64,000 nt of DNA from SZUA-584 sp040768905 (GTDB taxonomy: Bacteria > Bacillota > Clostridia > Christensenellales > SZUA-584): NCBI GenBank assembly GCA_040768905.1, contig JAXGMA010000001.1, positions 1,488,001 to 1,552,000 of the forward strand, written 5' to 3'. The notes beneath the pieces are model-generated. The model did no database searches. It saw nothing but the letters and a program-made list of their open reading frames with translations, and was not told the DNA's origin. The translations under genes and the position numbers were made by a program. Each line of letters opens with the position of its first letter. Positions within the stretch are counted from its first letter, which is position 1. Below, one piece after another: positions 1 to 7,459 of the stretch.

Positions 1-1724
1 ATGGTTTTTTCTTCATAGACGCATTTTTTGATTGCCGCCAGCGAATCTCCCAAGTTGGCAATGCCGACCTGAAGATCGCTGATAAAGTCATAGACGGCAC
101 CGCCTTCTTTCAAGTGCTTCCCTCTGGCAATGCAATCGTCAGTCAGCGCTGAGCACAGTATATCAGGGACTTCTTGTTCGATCACCATATCCGCAGAAGA
201 GTCGAGAATCACAGCCTGCCTGCAGAATTCGCGAATGAAGATATCCCATGCGTGCATCACTTCATCGAAGGTTTCCATGTCAAGAAAATGCCCAACGCCG
301 CTAAATACACGCTTTGCGCTTTGAATGTCGACGCCGTCGTTGAGCGCGATCATAAGTGTTTTGGGGAAGTTTAAAAAGCTCATGCCCGTGCAGCGGTAAC
401 CCCATTTGCCGGGAACCGCAACTTCAACGCAGCCAATGGCGCTGTAATTCATAGCATCATCTTTTTTAACACCGAGGTTTATAAACGACGGTATGATGAT
501 CTCATCGTTGTTGAACGCCGGCATTCCAAAGCCGCAGCGAATCACTTCTATGCATTCGCGCATGAATTCGTTGCTCAGTCCGCTGTGGTAACGTACCGTC
601 AGGTTGGGTTGGGGCAAATGGCACCGCGCAACGCTCTTCAATATTAGATAGCTTAACTCATTGACCGCATCCTTGCCGTCCGCCGTCTGCCCGCCGATCG
701 TGACATTCTGATAAAGCGGGCTGCCCGCCGAAAAACGCGTATGCGACCAGCTTCTTATTTTATTGATGGATATCGTTTTGAGCCAAAGGTTCTCGAGAAG
801 CTCTAAGGCCGCCTCTTCTGCCATGCCTTCCGCTTTGCTTTTCAAGTAGTACGGATAACAAAACTGATCAAGCCTCCCGTACGAAAGCGAATGGCCGTTA
901 GACTCTATCTGCAGTATCAAATGGATCAGCCACACGCTTTGCAGCGCTTCATGGAAGGTCTCGGCAGGATATCTGGGTACTTTCCGGCAGATCCGCGCGA
1001 TCTCTAAAAGTTCTTCGGCGCGCTGCACAGAAGCCGTTTTGGCCTGCTCTTCAGCCAGGTCCGCGAATCGGTTTGCAAAGGCTTCCACGGCGTCAAGCAC
1101 GATCAAAATGGCACGGTAAAAATAACTTTTTTTAAGATCTGCAAATTCGGCAAGATTGAGCATATTCTGCGCAGCCAGGGTCTGAGCCCTCACGCCTTCT
1201 ATGCCTTCGCTTAGAATCCTGCTGTAACTGACCGCAACATGCGCGTCGCCTGACGTGATGTTTCCCTCCGTCTTGATAATGCCCAGATCATACAGCAGCC
1301 GCGAATCCGCAGGGAAAGCGGCATAGCCCTTGTCCTTTAATGTGCGCCCCTTCCAGTATGGGTATATGTCTCTAAGTATCTGTTTATTCTCTTCAGTAAT
1401 GGTGAACCGGTCCCCATCCCTTTTTTCGAATTCATCAAGTTCCGCGACGACCCAGTCTATAGCATATTCAGGGAAAATAGGTGCAGCTCTGTTTGCGCTT
1501 GCATGGTTGCCGACGATCAGTTCGTCCGGATCAATAAATATTGACATGTTGCGCAATACAGCATCCACCATATACGCGCGTTTCAAAACAACCTGATCCT
1601 GTTCGTGCGCTCTGTAAGCTTGCGTTGTGTAAACGGCCCTTTGCGTACAGACAGCAGGCTGTGTGCCCATTATCCTTTTTCGTATCGCTGCCGTTCTGGG
1701 GTGCAGCTCGCCAAAGTAACTCAT
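1..1724 (-). CDS. Glycyl radical enzyme, YbiW-like (C-terminus beyond the window)
   Basis: About 574 codons are visible; the C-terminal part, including the glycyl radical loop, lies beyond the left edge. The ATG at 1724 has AGGAGA a few bases upstream. Seen: an N-terminal PFL-type domain, the thiyl-radical cysteine in GCVE (C432) followed by a GKWGYRCTGM stretch, and near residue 150 the string GIIKTEGNITSGDAH. From memory these strings match E. coli YbiW better than PFL, CutC or HypD; PFL would have two adjacent cysteines. YbiW is reported to open the ring of 1,5-anhydroglucitol-6-phosphate to 1-deoxyfructose-6-phosphate. The gene follows a ROK kinase gene by about 20 bases, so one transcript is likely. 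GRE identity is certain; the substrate is inference. It must be activated by a radical SAM activase, perhaps the divergent short one at 2860-3615. Confidence 0.93.
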   Translation of the reverse strand, partial: MSYFGELHPRTAAIRKRIMGTQPAVCTQRAVYTTQAYRAHEQDQVVLKRAYMVDAVLRNMSIFIDPDELIVGNHASANRAAPIFPEYAIDWVVAELDEFEKRDGDRFTITEENKQILRDIYPYWKGRTLKDKGYAAFPADSRLLYDLGIIKTEGNITSGDAHVAVSYSRILSEGIEGVRAQTLAAQNMLNLAEFADLKKSYFYRAILIVLDAVEAFANRFADLAEEQAKTASVQRAEELLEIARICRKVPRYPAETFHEALQSVWLIHLILQIESNGHSLSYGRLDQFCYPYYLKSKAEGMAEEAALELLENLWLKTISINKIRSWSHTRFSAGSPLYQNVTIGGQTADGKDAVNELSYLILKSVARCHLPQPNLTVRYHSGLSNEFMRECIEVIRCGFGMPAFNNDEIIIPSFINLGVKKDDAMNYSAIGCVEVAVPGKWGYRCTGMSFLNFPKTLMIALNDGVDIQSAKRVFSGVGHFLDMETFDEVMHAWDIFIREFCRQAVILDSSADMVIEQEVPDILCSALTDDCIARGKHLKEGGAVYDFISDLQVGIANLGDSLAAIKKCVYEEKT

Positions 1725-1744
1725 TATCTATCTCCTGAAAATTT

Positions 1745-2686
1745 TTAATCAAAAATAAGCTCTGCGGCTCCCGTGATGCCGAAGTCCTTTTCCAGCTCCG
1801 CGAAACGGAAATGGACCGGCTGAGGTATATGGTTGTATCTGTCAAATTCTTCTCTGATGCGCCCAAAAAGCGTTTCACCGAAGTTGACAAGGCCGCCGCC
1901 GAAAACAAAAAGGTCGATGTTGAGCAGCTGATAAATGTTGAACACACAAACTGCGAGGTAATGCGCCATCATTTCGACAGTTTCAATGGCCAGCCGGTCA
2001 TGTTTATGGTAAGCGTTTAAGATTTCGACACAATCGATGTGACCGCTTTCCGAAAGTATGCTCTTTGTCCCCTGCTCAAGGCGTGCTTTGACATGCGCCG
2101 GGACATACCTTCCGGCAGCATAAGACATAAAACAACCCTGGTTTCTGCAACCGCAAAGCAGACCCTCGTCAGGCGTTATCAGCATATGCCCGCATTCGCC
2201 CGCCCAGCCGTAACTGCCGCGAAACACTTTCCCGTCAATGACGATACCGCTGCCTATGCCCGTTCCGACTGCCACATAGACCATATGCCTGCTGCCGCGG
2301 CCTGCGCCGCGCCTGTGCTCCGCAAGTGCGGCCACGTTGCCGTCGTTATCCAAAACGATTTGTACAGGCAGGCGCTCGGCAATATAATCACGCATTGCAA
2401 AATCCCTGATGTTGGTCATTGAGGCCGTCATGCATACAAAGCCTTTGTCGAAGATTATAAACGAAGGCATACAGACGCCCACACCTTTGAGCTGCTCAAT
2501 CCTGAGCCGATTTTTATCAAGCAGAATATTGACATTTTCAACGATAGCATCCGAAAAGGCCGGGCCATCCGCTTTGATATCGGTGGGGTGCTGGATCCTG
2601 TCTACCAGCATGCCCTCACTGTTAAAAAGACCGTATGCGACTTTTGTGCCGCCTGCATCGACGCCAATGACATATTTTTTTTGCAA
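1745..2686 (-). CDS. ROK-family sugar kinase
   Basis: A 313-residue ROK kinase that presumably phosphorylates a sugar or sugar analogue with ATP. Seen: phosphate-loop motif DAGGTK (residues 10-15), the D-N-D catalytic region (113-115), GTGIGSGI (141-148), the EXGH motif (E164, H167) and the zinc-site cysteines C178, C180 and C185. The glutamate that normally follows the last cysteine is methionine (M187). The start is TTG at 2686 with GGAG eight bases upstream. It is the first gene of the unit ending in the YbiW-like GRE and is driven by a near-perfect promoter at 2716-2744. Supplying the phosphorylated substrate of that GRE is the simplest reading. A regulatory ROK protein is unlikely because there is no N-terminal helix-turn-helix. 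Confidence 0.9.
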   Translation of the reverse strand: MQKKYVIGVDAGGTKVAYGLFNSEGMLVDRIQHPTDIKADGPAFSDAIVENVNILLDKNRLRIEQLKGVGVCMPSFIIFDKGFVCMTASMTNIRDFAMRDYIAERLPVQIVLDNDGNVAALAEHRRGAGRGSRHMVYVAVGTGIGSGIVIDGKVFRGSYGWAGECGHMLITPDEGLLCGCRNQGCFMSYAAGRYVPAHVKARLEQGTKSILSESGHIDCVEILNAYHKHDRLAIETVEMMAHYLAVCVFNIYQLLNIDLFVFGGGLVNFGETLFGRIREEFDRYNHIPQPVHFRFAELEKDFGITGAAELIFD

Positions 2687-2715
2687 TGCTGATACTCCGT
2701 TTAGATTTGTTATTT

Positions 2716-2744
2716 ATTATATATGAAGTAGTTTCATATGTCAA
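2716..2744 (-). promoter_or_regulatory. Sigma-A-type promoter of the ROK kinase-GRE unit
   Basis: On the minus strand there is TTGACA (2744-2739), a 17-base spacer and TATAAT (2721-2716). Both hexamers match consensus exactly. A near-perfect inverted repeat occupies the spacer, which implies that a strong promoter is held off by a repressor. Confidence 0.85.
2721..2739. promoter_or_regulatory. Probable repressor operator O1
   Basis: Inverted repeat ATATGAA-N5-TTCATAT lying between the -35 and -10 boxes of the ROK-GRE promoter. A bound dimer would block RNA polymerase. The half-site recurs in O2 at 2776-2785. The cognate regulator cannot be named from sequence. Confidence 0.65.
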
Positions 2745-2775
2745 TTCACGTTTTATTTTTATAATTATATTTACC

Positions 2776-2785
2776 TTCATATGAA
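2776..2785. promoter_or_regulatory. Probable operator O2 upstream of the divergent activase
   Basis: Perfect palindrome TTCATATGAA, sharing TTCATATG with O1 thirty-seven bases away, where the -35 box of the rightward activase promoter would be expected. The -10 candidate TATAAT is at 2797-2802; no good -35 is seen. Co-regulation of the divergent pair is inferred. Confidence 0.5.
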
Positions 2786-2859
2786 ACCTATGGTATTATA
2801 ATTCGTAGTTTATGGCACAAGCCTTCCATGCAACGGCCAATGATAAAGGAGACATATTT

Positions 2860-3615
2860 GTGAAAGCTTTGATCTTTAATATCCAGAGATTTTCGCTTCA
2901 TGACGGGAAAGGTATACGTACCACGGTATTCTTCAAAGGCTGCAATCTGCGGTGCAGCTGGTGCGCCAACCCCGAGTCGCTCTCTTTGGAACCGGAATTG
3001 ATGCAGGGCAAACCAGTCGGTAAATATTATACGGTTGAGGAATTGATGGCCGAGATATTGAAAGACAAGCCGTTTTACGATAAGAGCAACGGCGGCGTCA
3101 CTCTTTCCGGCGGCGAGCCTCTTCTGCAGGCGGATTTTGTTTCCGCGCTTTGCGATGCTCTTCACGCCTCAGGTATCAATGTCGCCATTGAAACGGCCGC
3201 AAGCGTTCCAAAGGAGATATTTGCCAAGGTGTTAAAGAAATGCGATCATGCATTTATCGATTTAAAGCATTGGAACTTAAATAAGCATCTTGAAGGCACC
3301 GGTACTGACAACCGGCAGATACTTGCCAACATCCGGTATGCGCTTGTCCACAAGCTGCCGGTGACGCTCCGCATCCCGATCATTCCCGGCTACAATGATT
3401 CCCGCGCTGATGCCCTGGCCTTCTCGGAGCTGTTAAAGTCGCTTGGCGCATCAGATGTGCAGCTTTTGCCGTTTCATCAGCTTGGCGAAAGCAAGTATAC
3501 CAGGCTCGGCAAGCCTTATGAATATTCGGGCATCCCGCAGCTTGGCGAAGAGAGCCTTGTGGAGTACTCAAGGATACTGTCCGATGCGGGCATCAAGATA
3601 CAGATCGGCGGTTGA
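2860..3615 (+). CDS. Short GRE-activating radical SAM enzyme without ferredoxin clusters
   Basis: A 251-residue activase that would use SAM to install the glycyl radical on a GRE. Seen: radical SAM CX3CX2C at C28, C32 and C35, the GGVTLSGGEPLLQ motif, and a C-terminal TIM-barrel half with IPIIPGYND. The 40-60 residue insert with two CX2CX2CX3C clusters, present in the other two activases here, is absent; residues 40-60 hold no cysteine. In this respect it resembles PflA. The GTG start at 2860 is chosen because AAAGGAG lies just upstream; an upstream in-frame ATG at 2812 lacks such a site. It is divergent from the ROK-GRE unit and shares its control region, so its partner is probably the YbiW-like GRE. 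Confidence 0.88.
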   Translation: MKALIFNIQRFSLHDGKGIRTTVFFKGCNLRCSWCANPESLSLEPELMQGKPVGKYYTVEELMAEILKDKPFYDKSNGGVTLSGGEPLLQADFVSALCDALHASGINVAIETAASVPKEIFAKVLKKCDHAFIDLKHWNLNKHLEGTGTDNRQILANIRYALVHKLPVTLRIPIIPGYNDSRADALAFSELLKSLGASDVQLLPFHQLGESKYTRLGKPYEYSGIPQLGEESLVEYSRILSDAGIKIQIGG

Positions 3616-3633
3616 CGGCAACCTGCCCGTTTT

Positions 3634-4755
3634 TTACCGCTTTTTAAGCAATCGCACAAGAGGCTTAACACAAACCGGCGCAGGCACGTGTGTATCTGTT
3701 TTTTTCGTCAGTTGCCCGGTGCTGGTGTCAATTTCAAAGACGACGATATTGTCGCTGTCCTGATTCGCGCAAAGCAGATAATGCCCCGTTGCGTCGATCG
3801 CAAAGTTTCTCGGCGTTTTCCCTCCGCATGGCACAACACCTTCAAAAGAAACTAAACCGCTGTCAACATCAATACGGAAGATCGCAATATTGTCAAGTCC
3901 GCGGTTGGAGCAATAAAGGAACTGGCCGTTTGGCGTGATATGAAGGTCTGCGCTGATGTTGCCCTCGCTGGCTGCGCCTGCCGGCACGGCGGACACCTTT
4001 TGCATTGTACTGAGCGTTCCTGTCTCCTTGTCAAACGCGGCCACAGATACCGAAGAATCGAGTTCATTGACGATATAGCAGAATCTCCCGTCTGCGCTGA
4101 ATTCACAGCATCTTGGGCCTGCGCCCGCTTGTGCTGCAAAATCCGTCATGCCCGCGTCTGAAAGCGGGGTGCCCGCGTCTTTGTATCTGTACGCTCTGAC
4201 AAGATCCGTGCCAAGATCGCATATGTATACATACTTTGCGTCTTTTGAAAACGTTGCGGAATGCGCATGTGGCCCTGCCTGCCTTTCGGGGTTTGCACTT
4301 TTTCCTTCATATTGTATGAACTGTGCCGTCATGCCGAGCGCGCCGTCCTTTTGGATCGGATATACGCTTAAGCTTCCGCTTGAATAATTACTGACCACCA
4401 AAAACCTGCCGTCCGGGCTTATAGCCGTATGGCACGGGTCTGTACCTCCTGTGGCTGACTGGCCGATAGCTTCGAGGCTCCCGTCTTCCCGGACAGAAAA
4501 CGCACTGACTGCCCCCGACGGTTTGCCCATAAATACCTTGAGTTCGTTGACCGCATACAGCTTCGCAGTATCGCTGTCCACAGCGAGGTAGGATGGGTTG
4601 TCAGCCTTCGCGATGCTTTTTAGTTTGAGCTCAACGCTATCCATGTCAAATTCATATAAGTAGATGCCTTCTCCCTTCCCCTCAAAGATCTGCCCGGTGC
4701 CGAACTCTATCGGAAGAGTATAAGTGCCCACATATACGTCCTGTTTGATTCCCAT
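3634..4755 (-). CDS. Lactonase-family beta-propeller protein (YbhE/Pgl type)
   Basis: About 373 residues, the usual length of the seven-bladed propeller family that includes E. coli 6-phosphogluconolactonase YbhE. Seen: repeated blade strings such as AISPDGRFLVVSNY, the GPHAHSA segment and FVVSNYSSGS-type turns. It should hydrolyse a sugar lactone, although many homologues are uncharacterised. The start at 4755 gives a sensible distance to AAAGG; an ATG two codons upstream is the alternative. It is the last gene of the DeoR-GRE2 operon, 24 bases after the kinase gene. A lactone intermediate in the pathway is therefore possible, but this is inference from context. Confidence 0.82.
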   Translation of the reverse strand: MGIKQDVYVGTYTLPIEFGTGQIFEGKGEGIYLYEFDMDSVELKLKSIAKADNPSYLAVDSDTAKLYAVNELKVFMGKPSGAVSAFSVREDGSLEAIGQSATGGTDPCHTAISPDGRFLVVSNYSSGSLSVYPIQKDGALGMTAQFIQYEGKSANPERQAGPHAHSATFSKDAKYVYICDLGTDLVRAYRYKDAGTPLSDAGMTDFAAQAGAGPRCCEFSADGRFCYIVNELDSSVSVAAFDKETGTLSTMQKVSAVPAGAASEGNISADLHITPNGQFLYCSNRGLDNIAIFRIDVDSGLVSFEGVVPCGGKTPRNFAIDATGHYLLCANQDSDNIVVFEIDTSTGQLTKKTDTHVPAPVCVKPLVRLLKKR

Positions 4756-4779
4756 CTTCATGGCCTTTCTTATCGTATT

Positions 4780-5775
4780 TTAGTTTTTGCATTTTTCAAA
4801 TTCATCTGAAACTTTTTTAAAGGATACGCGGCTGCCGATGCTTTCGAACCCCCACCGTACGGCGCCAAGCACCGGCATCTTCTCAAGTTTGATGAAATTC
4901 AGTTTTTTTCCCCTGTTTGTTTCACAAAGTTTCTCTTTGAGCCGGACGATCCCCTCTTGATGGCTTCCTTTTACATAGATAGACCCTGCGAGTACCACAT
5001 CGATTTCATCAAGATGTTGCAGCTGAGACTCATTGATCGCGGCTTGAATGGCTCTTGCATTGTCTTCACCCATTTCGCGCAAGATATTCAATGCAGTTAA
5101 ATCGTTGTTGTCCGCAGCTTCAAAAATAACAACTGCGAGGTCTTTTAATTCAAGCGTCTTGTTTTCGATGCGCGTGATCAGCTCATCCATCAACTGTTCT
5201 TTTGCGTCAATATTTAAGATCCCAAACAAAATTTCGGTCATGCAGGTGGGCTTCTTCTCCAGAAAAAGTGCATCATATACTTTTGATACGACTTTTTTGC
5301 CAAGCAGGTATCCGCCGCCGTTATCAGCTGTGAGTTCGAATTGGCCGCCTATTTGCACCATCTTTCCATCCTGGTCGATGGCTGTGACGACGCAGCCTGT
5401 ACCGTTTATAGCGCAGACACCATACCCCAGGCGGCACCCGGCCTTAACGCCGAGATAAGCATCATTGTACAGTAAATAATCCTGATACCCTATTTCTTTT
5501 AATATGCTGTCTATACGGATATAGTGGCATTTGGTATCCAGCCCTGCCAAACCGAGAACGCTTTTTATGACATCCTCCATGCAGATCCTGTTTTTCCGCA
5601 GTATAGTATTGGTGAGGGCGCAAAGCTCCTGTCTCATTTCATTGTATCCGCCGTCGAGATACTCATGATTTGTTCCGCCCCAGTGCACCAGATCTACATA
5701 GCTGCCGTCGATATTAAACAATGCAGCATGGGTCTTCGTCCCGCCGCCGTCAATACCTAAAATGTATTTCCCCAT
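4780..5775 (-). CDS. BadF/BadG-type ATPase, N-acetylglucosamine-kinase-like
   Basis: A 331-residue ASKHA-fold protein. Seen: GIDGGGTKTHAALF at 7-20 (phosphate 1), ND at 104-105 and NGTGCVV at 124-130 (phosphate 2). The length and the absence of iron-sulphur cysteines fit the eukaryotic-type GlcNAc kinase/glucosamine kinase branch rather than the radical activators of acyl-CoA dehydratases. The ATG has a GGAAGAGGA site upstream. It lies 12 bases after the nagB-like gene in the GRE2 operon. Phosphorylation of an amino sugar or its anhydro form is the likely job; the exact substrate is unknown. Confidence 0.82.
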   Translation of the reverse strand: MGKYILGIDGGGTKTHAALFNIDGSYVDLVHWGGTNHEYLDGGYNEMRQELCALTNTILRKNRICMEDVIKSVLGLAGLDTKCHYIRIDSILKEIGYQDYLLYNDAYLGVKAGCRLGYGVCAINGTGCVVTAIDQDGKMVQIGGQFELTADNGGGYLLGKKVVSKVYDALFLEKKPTCMTEILFGILNIDAKEQLMDELITRIENKTLELKDLAVVIFEAADNNDLTALNILREMGEDNARAIQAAINESQLQHLDEIDVVLAGSIYVKGSHQEGIVRLKEKLCETNRGKKLNFIKLEKMPVLGAVRWGFESIGSRVSFKKVSDEFEKCKN

Positions 5776-5787
5776 AATGTCCTCTTC

Positions 5788-6519
5788 CTAAATCATTTGG
5801 GCCGCCGCTTTGTCCAAGATCACCGTCACATCTTTGTGTAAAAGCAGCATAGATGCCGGAAAATCAGTTTCTAAAGTTTTTTGCCGAGACAGCTTAGCGA
5901 CGATCTGCGCCTTGCCCTGCCCGTTGGCAACAAGAACGATCTTTCTGGCTTGCAGTATATTTGCGATGCCCATTGTGATGGCCTGTTTGGGTACATCTTC
6001 AATACTGTCAAAAAACCTTGAATTGGCTTTAATCGTCTCTTCGTTCATTTGCTGCAGATGGGTAAAAGCTTGCAGTTTGTTTTTGTGGGGCAGGTTAAAG
6101 CCGATATGTCCGTCCGTGCCAATGCCCAGAAAGATCACGTCTAGGCCGCCGCATTGCCCAAGCTTTTCATTATAATCTGCGCAGGCTTTTTCTGTATCTT
6201 CAGCCAGCACATCAGGCACATATGTCTTGTTTAAATCAATATTGATTTTTTTATATAAATGATGATACAGATAATAGTAATAGCCCTGCGGGTCATCCTT
6301 CGGCAACGGGACGTATTCATCTATATTGAACGATGTGACCCTTGAAAAGTCAAGACCCTCTTTTTGATGCGTGTCGGCAAGCTTTTCTAAGGCACCCACA
6401 GGCGTGCTGCCGGTCGGCAGAGCGACAACAGCCTCCGGCTTTTCCCGGATGATGTCAGCGATGATATTTGCAGCTGTGCTGCTTATTTCCTCATAAGTTT
6501 CTTTGATGATAAATTTCAT
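5788..6519 (-). CDS. Glucosamine-6-phosphate deaminase homologue lacking a catalytic glutamate
   Basis: A 243-residue member of the NagB/GalB family, which converts glucosamine-6-phosphate to fructose-6-phosphate and ammonia. Seen: the phosphate-binding LPTGSTP loop (34-40), NIDEYV with D67 (E. coli D72), GTDGHIGFN with D136 and H138 (D141 and H143), R168 in NSRFFD (R172) and K203 (K208). The glutamate of the usual FNEP (E148, which helps sugar ring opening) is L143, and the following lid segment is shortened and divergent. Phosphate binding thus looks kept while ring opening looks lost. A changed substrate, for example one without a hemiacetal ring, is a reasonable inference; ordinary deaminase activity is doubtful. 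It sits between the activase and kinase genes of the GRE2 operon. Confidence 0.85.
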   Translation of the reverse strand: MKFIIKETYEEISSTAANIIADIIREKPEAVVALPTGSTPVGALEKLADTHQKEGLDFSRVTSFNIDEYVPLPKDDPQGYYYYLYHHLYKKINIDLNKTYVPDVLAEDTEKACADYNEKLGQCGGLDVIFLGIGTDGHIGFNLPHKNKLQAFTHLQQMNEETIKANSRFFDSIEDVPKQAITMGIANILQARKIVLVANGQGKAQIVAKLSRQKTLETDFPASMLLLHKDVTVILDKAAAQMI

Positions 6520-6541
6520 ATCTTGGTTCCTTTCTTTATTA

Positions 6542-7459
6542 TTATCCCCCGACAGTCACTAAGAGGCCCTGCTGTTTCGCAAAATCAATAGCTTCCTGCA
6601 ACTCGGTGTCTTCGGGCTCATTGATATCTTCCAGCAAATACTTTTTGCCAAGTTTATTGTATTTGCCGATCCCAAGCTTATGATACTTCAAAATGTCGAT
6701 CTGTTTTACGTTCTTGAGCTTTATTGCAAATGCTATCCTGTCCATTAAATCTTTCCCATCGTTGATGCCCGGAATATAAATGAATCTTAAGACCAAAGGC
6801 ATGTGCGCGGCAGATAATTTTTGCGCGTTATCAAGTATGATCTTATTGGAGATGCCCGTATACTTTTTATGGGCTTGAGGGTCAAAAAATTTTATATCCA
6901 GCAAGACCAAATCAATGACCCCAAGCAGGCTCTCAAAAACTTCCCATTGAGCATAGCCTGCAGTCTCCAAAGCAACGTGGATCTGATTTTCTTTTAGTTT
7001 TTCTGCTGCACACCTTATAAATTCAGGGTACATAAGCGGGTCTCCGCCCGAAAACGTGACGCCGCCGCCGGACGCATCATAAAACACCTTATCCTTTTTA
7101 AGCTCATCCACAAGCGCATCAATGGTATAGAGACTGCCGGTTTTTTCATACACGTTTGCAGCGCATACCTCCACGCAGCGGCCGCATGACGTGCATAGGC
7201 TGCGGTCGATACGATACTTGCCTTCCTCTAAAAATATCGCGCCTTGCGGGCATTTTTCCATGCATTGGCCGCACGATGTACACCTTTCGGCATGCACAAG
7301 GATCTCTGGTTTGCTGCTAATGGCCTCCGGATTGGCACACCACAGGCAGCCAAGAGGGCAGCCTTTCATAAAGACAGTGCTGCGGATCCCCGGGCCGTCT
7401 TTTGTTGCGTATTTTTGAATCCTTGTAATCAGGCCTTTTTGTGCGGGGCTACATGGCAT
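6542..7459 (-). CDS. GRE-activating enzyme with two ferredoxin-type clusters
   Basis: A 305-residue radical SAM activase. Seen: CX3CX2C at C34, C38 and C41; two CX2CX2CX3C clusters at C60-C70 and C89-C99; GGGVTFSGGDPL; and IYIPGIND near the C-terminus. The length and cluster insert are standard for activases of non-PFL glycyl radical enzymes. Its start overlaps the last codons of the GRE2 gene by 11 bases, so the two are translationally coupled and it is almost certainly the GRE2 activase. The nagB-like gene follows 22 bases downstream. Confidence 0.93.
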   Translation of the reverse strand: MPCSPAQKGLITRIQKYATKDGPGIRSTVFMKGCPLGCLWCANPEAISSKPEILVHAERCTSCGQCMEKCPQGAIFLEEGKYRIDRSLCTSCGRCVEVCAANVYEKTGSLYTIDALVDELKKDKVFYDASGGGVTFSGGDPLMYPEFIRCAAEKLKENQIHVALETAGYAQWEVFESLLGVIDLVLLDIKFFDPQAHKKYTGISNKIILDNAQKLSAAHMPLVLRFIYIPGINDGKDLMDRIAFAIKLKNVKQIDILKYHKLGIGKYNKLGKKYLLEDINEPEDTELQEAIDFAKQQGLLVTVGG

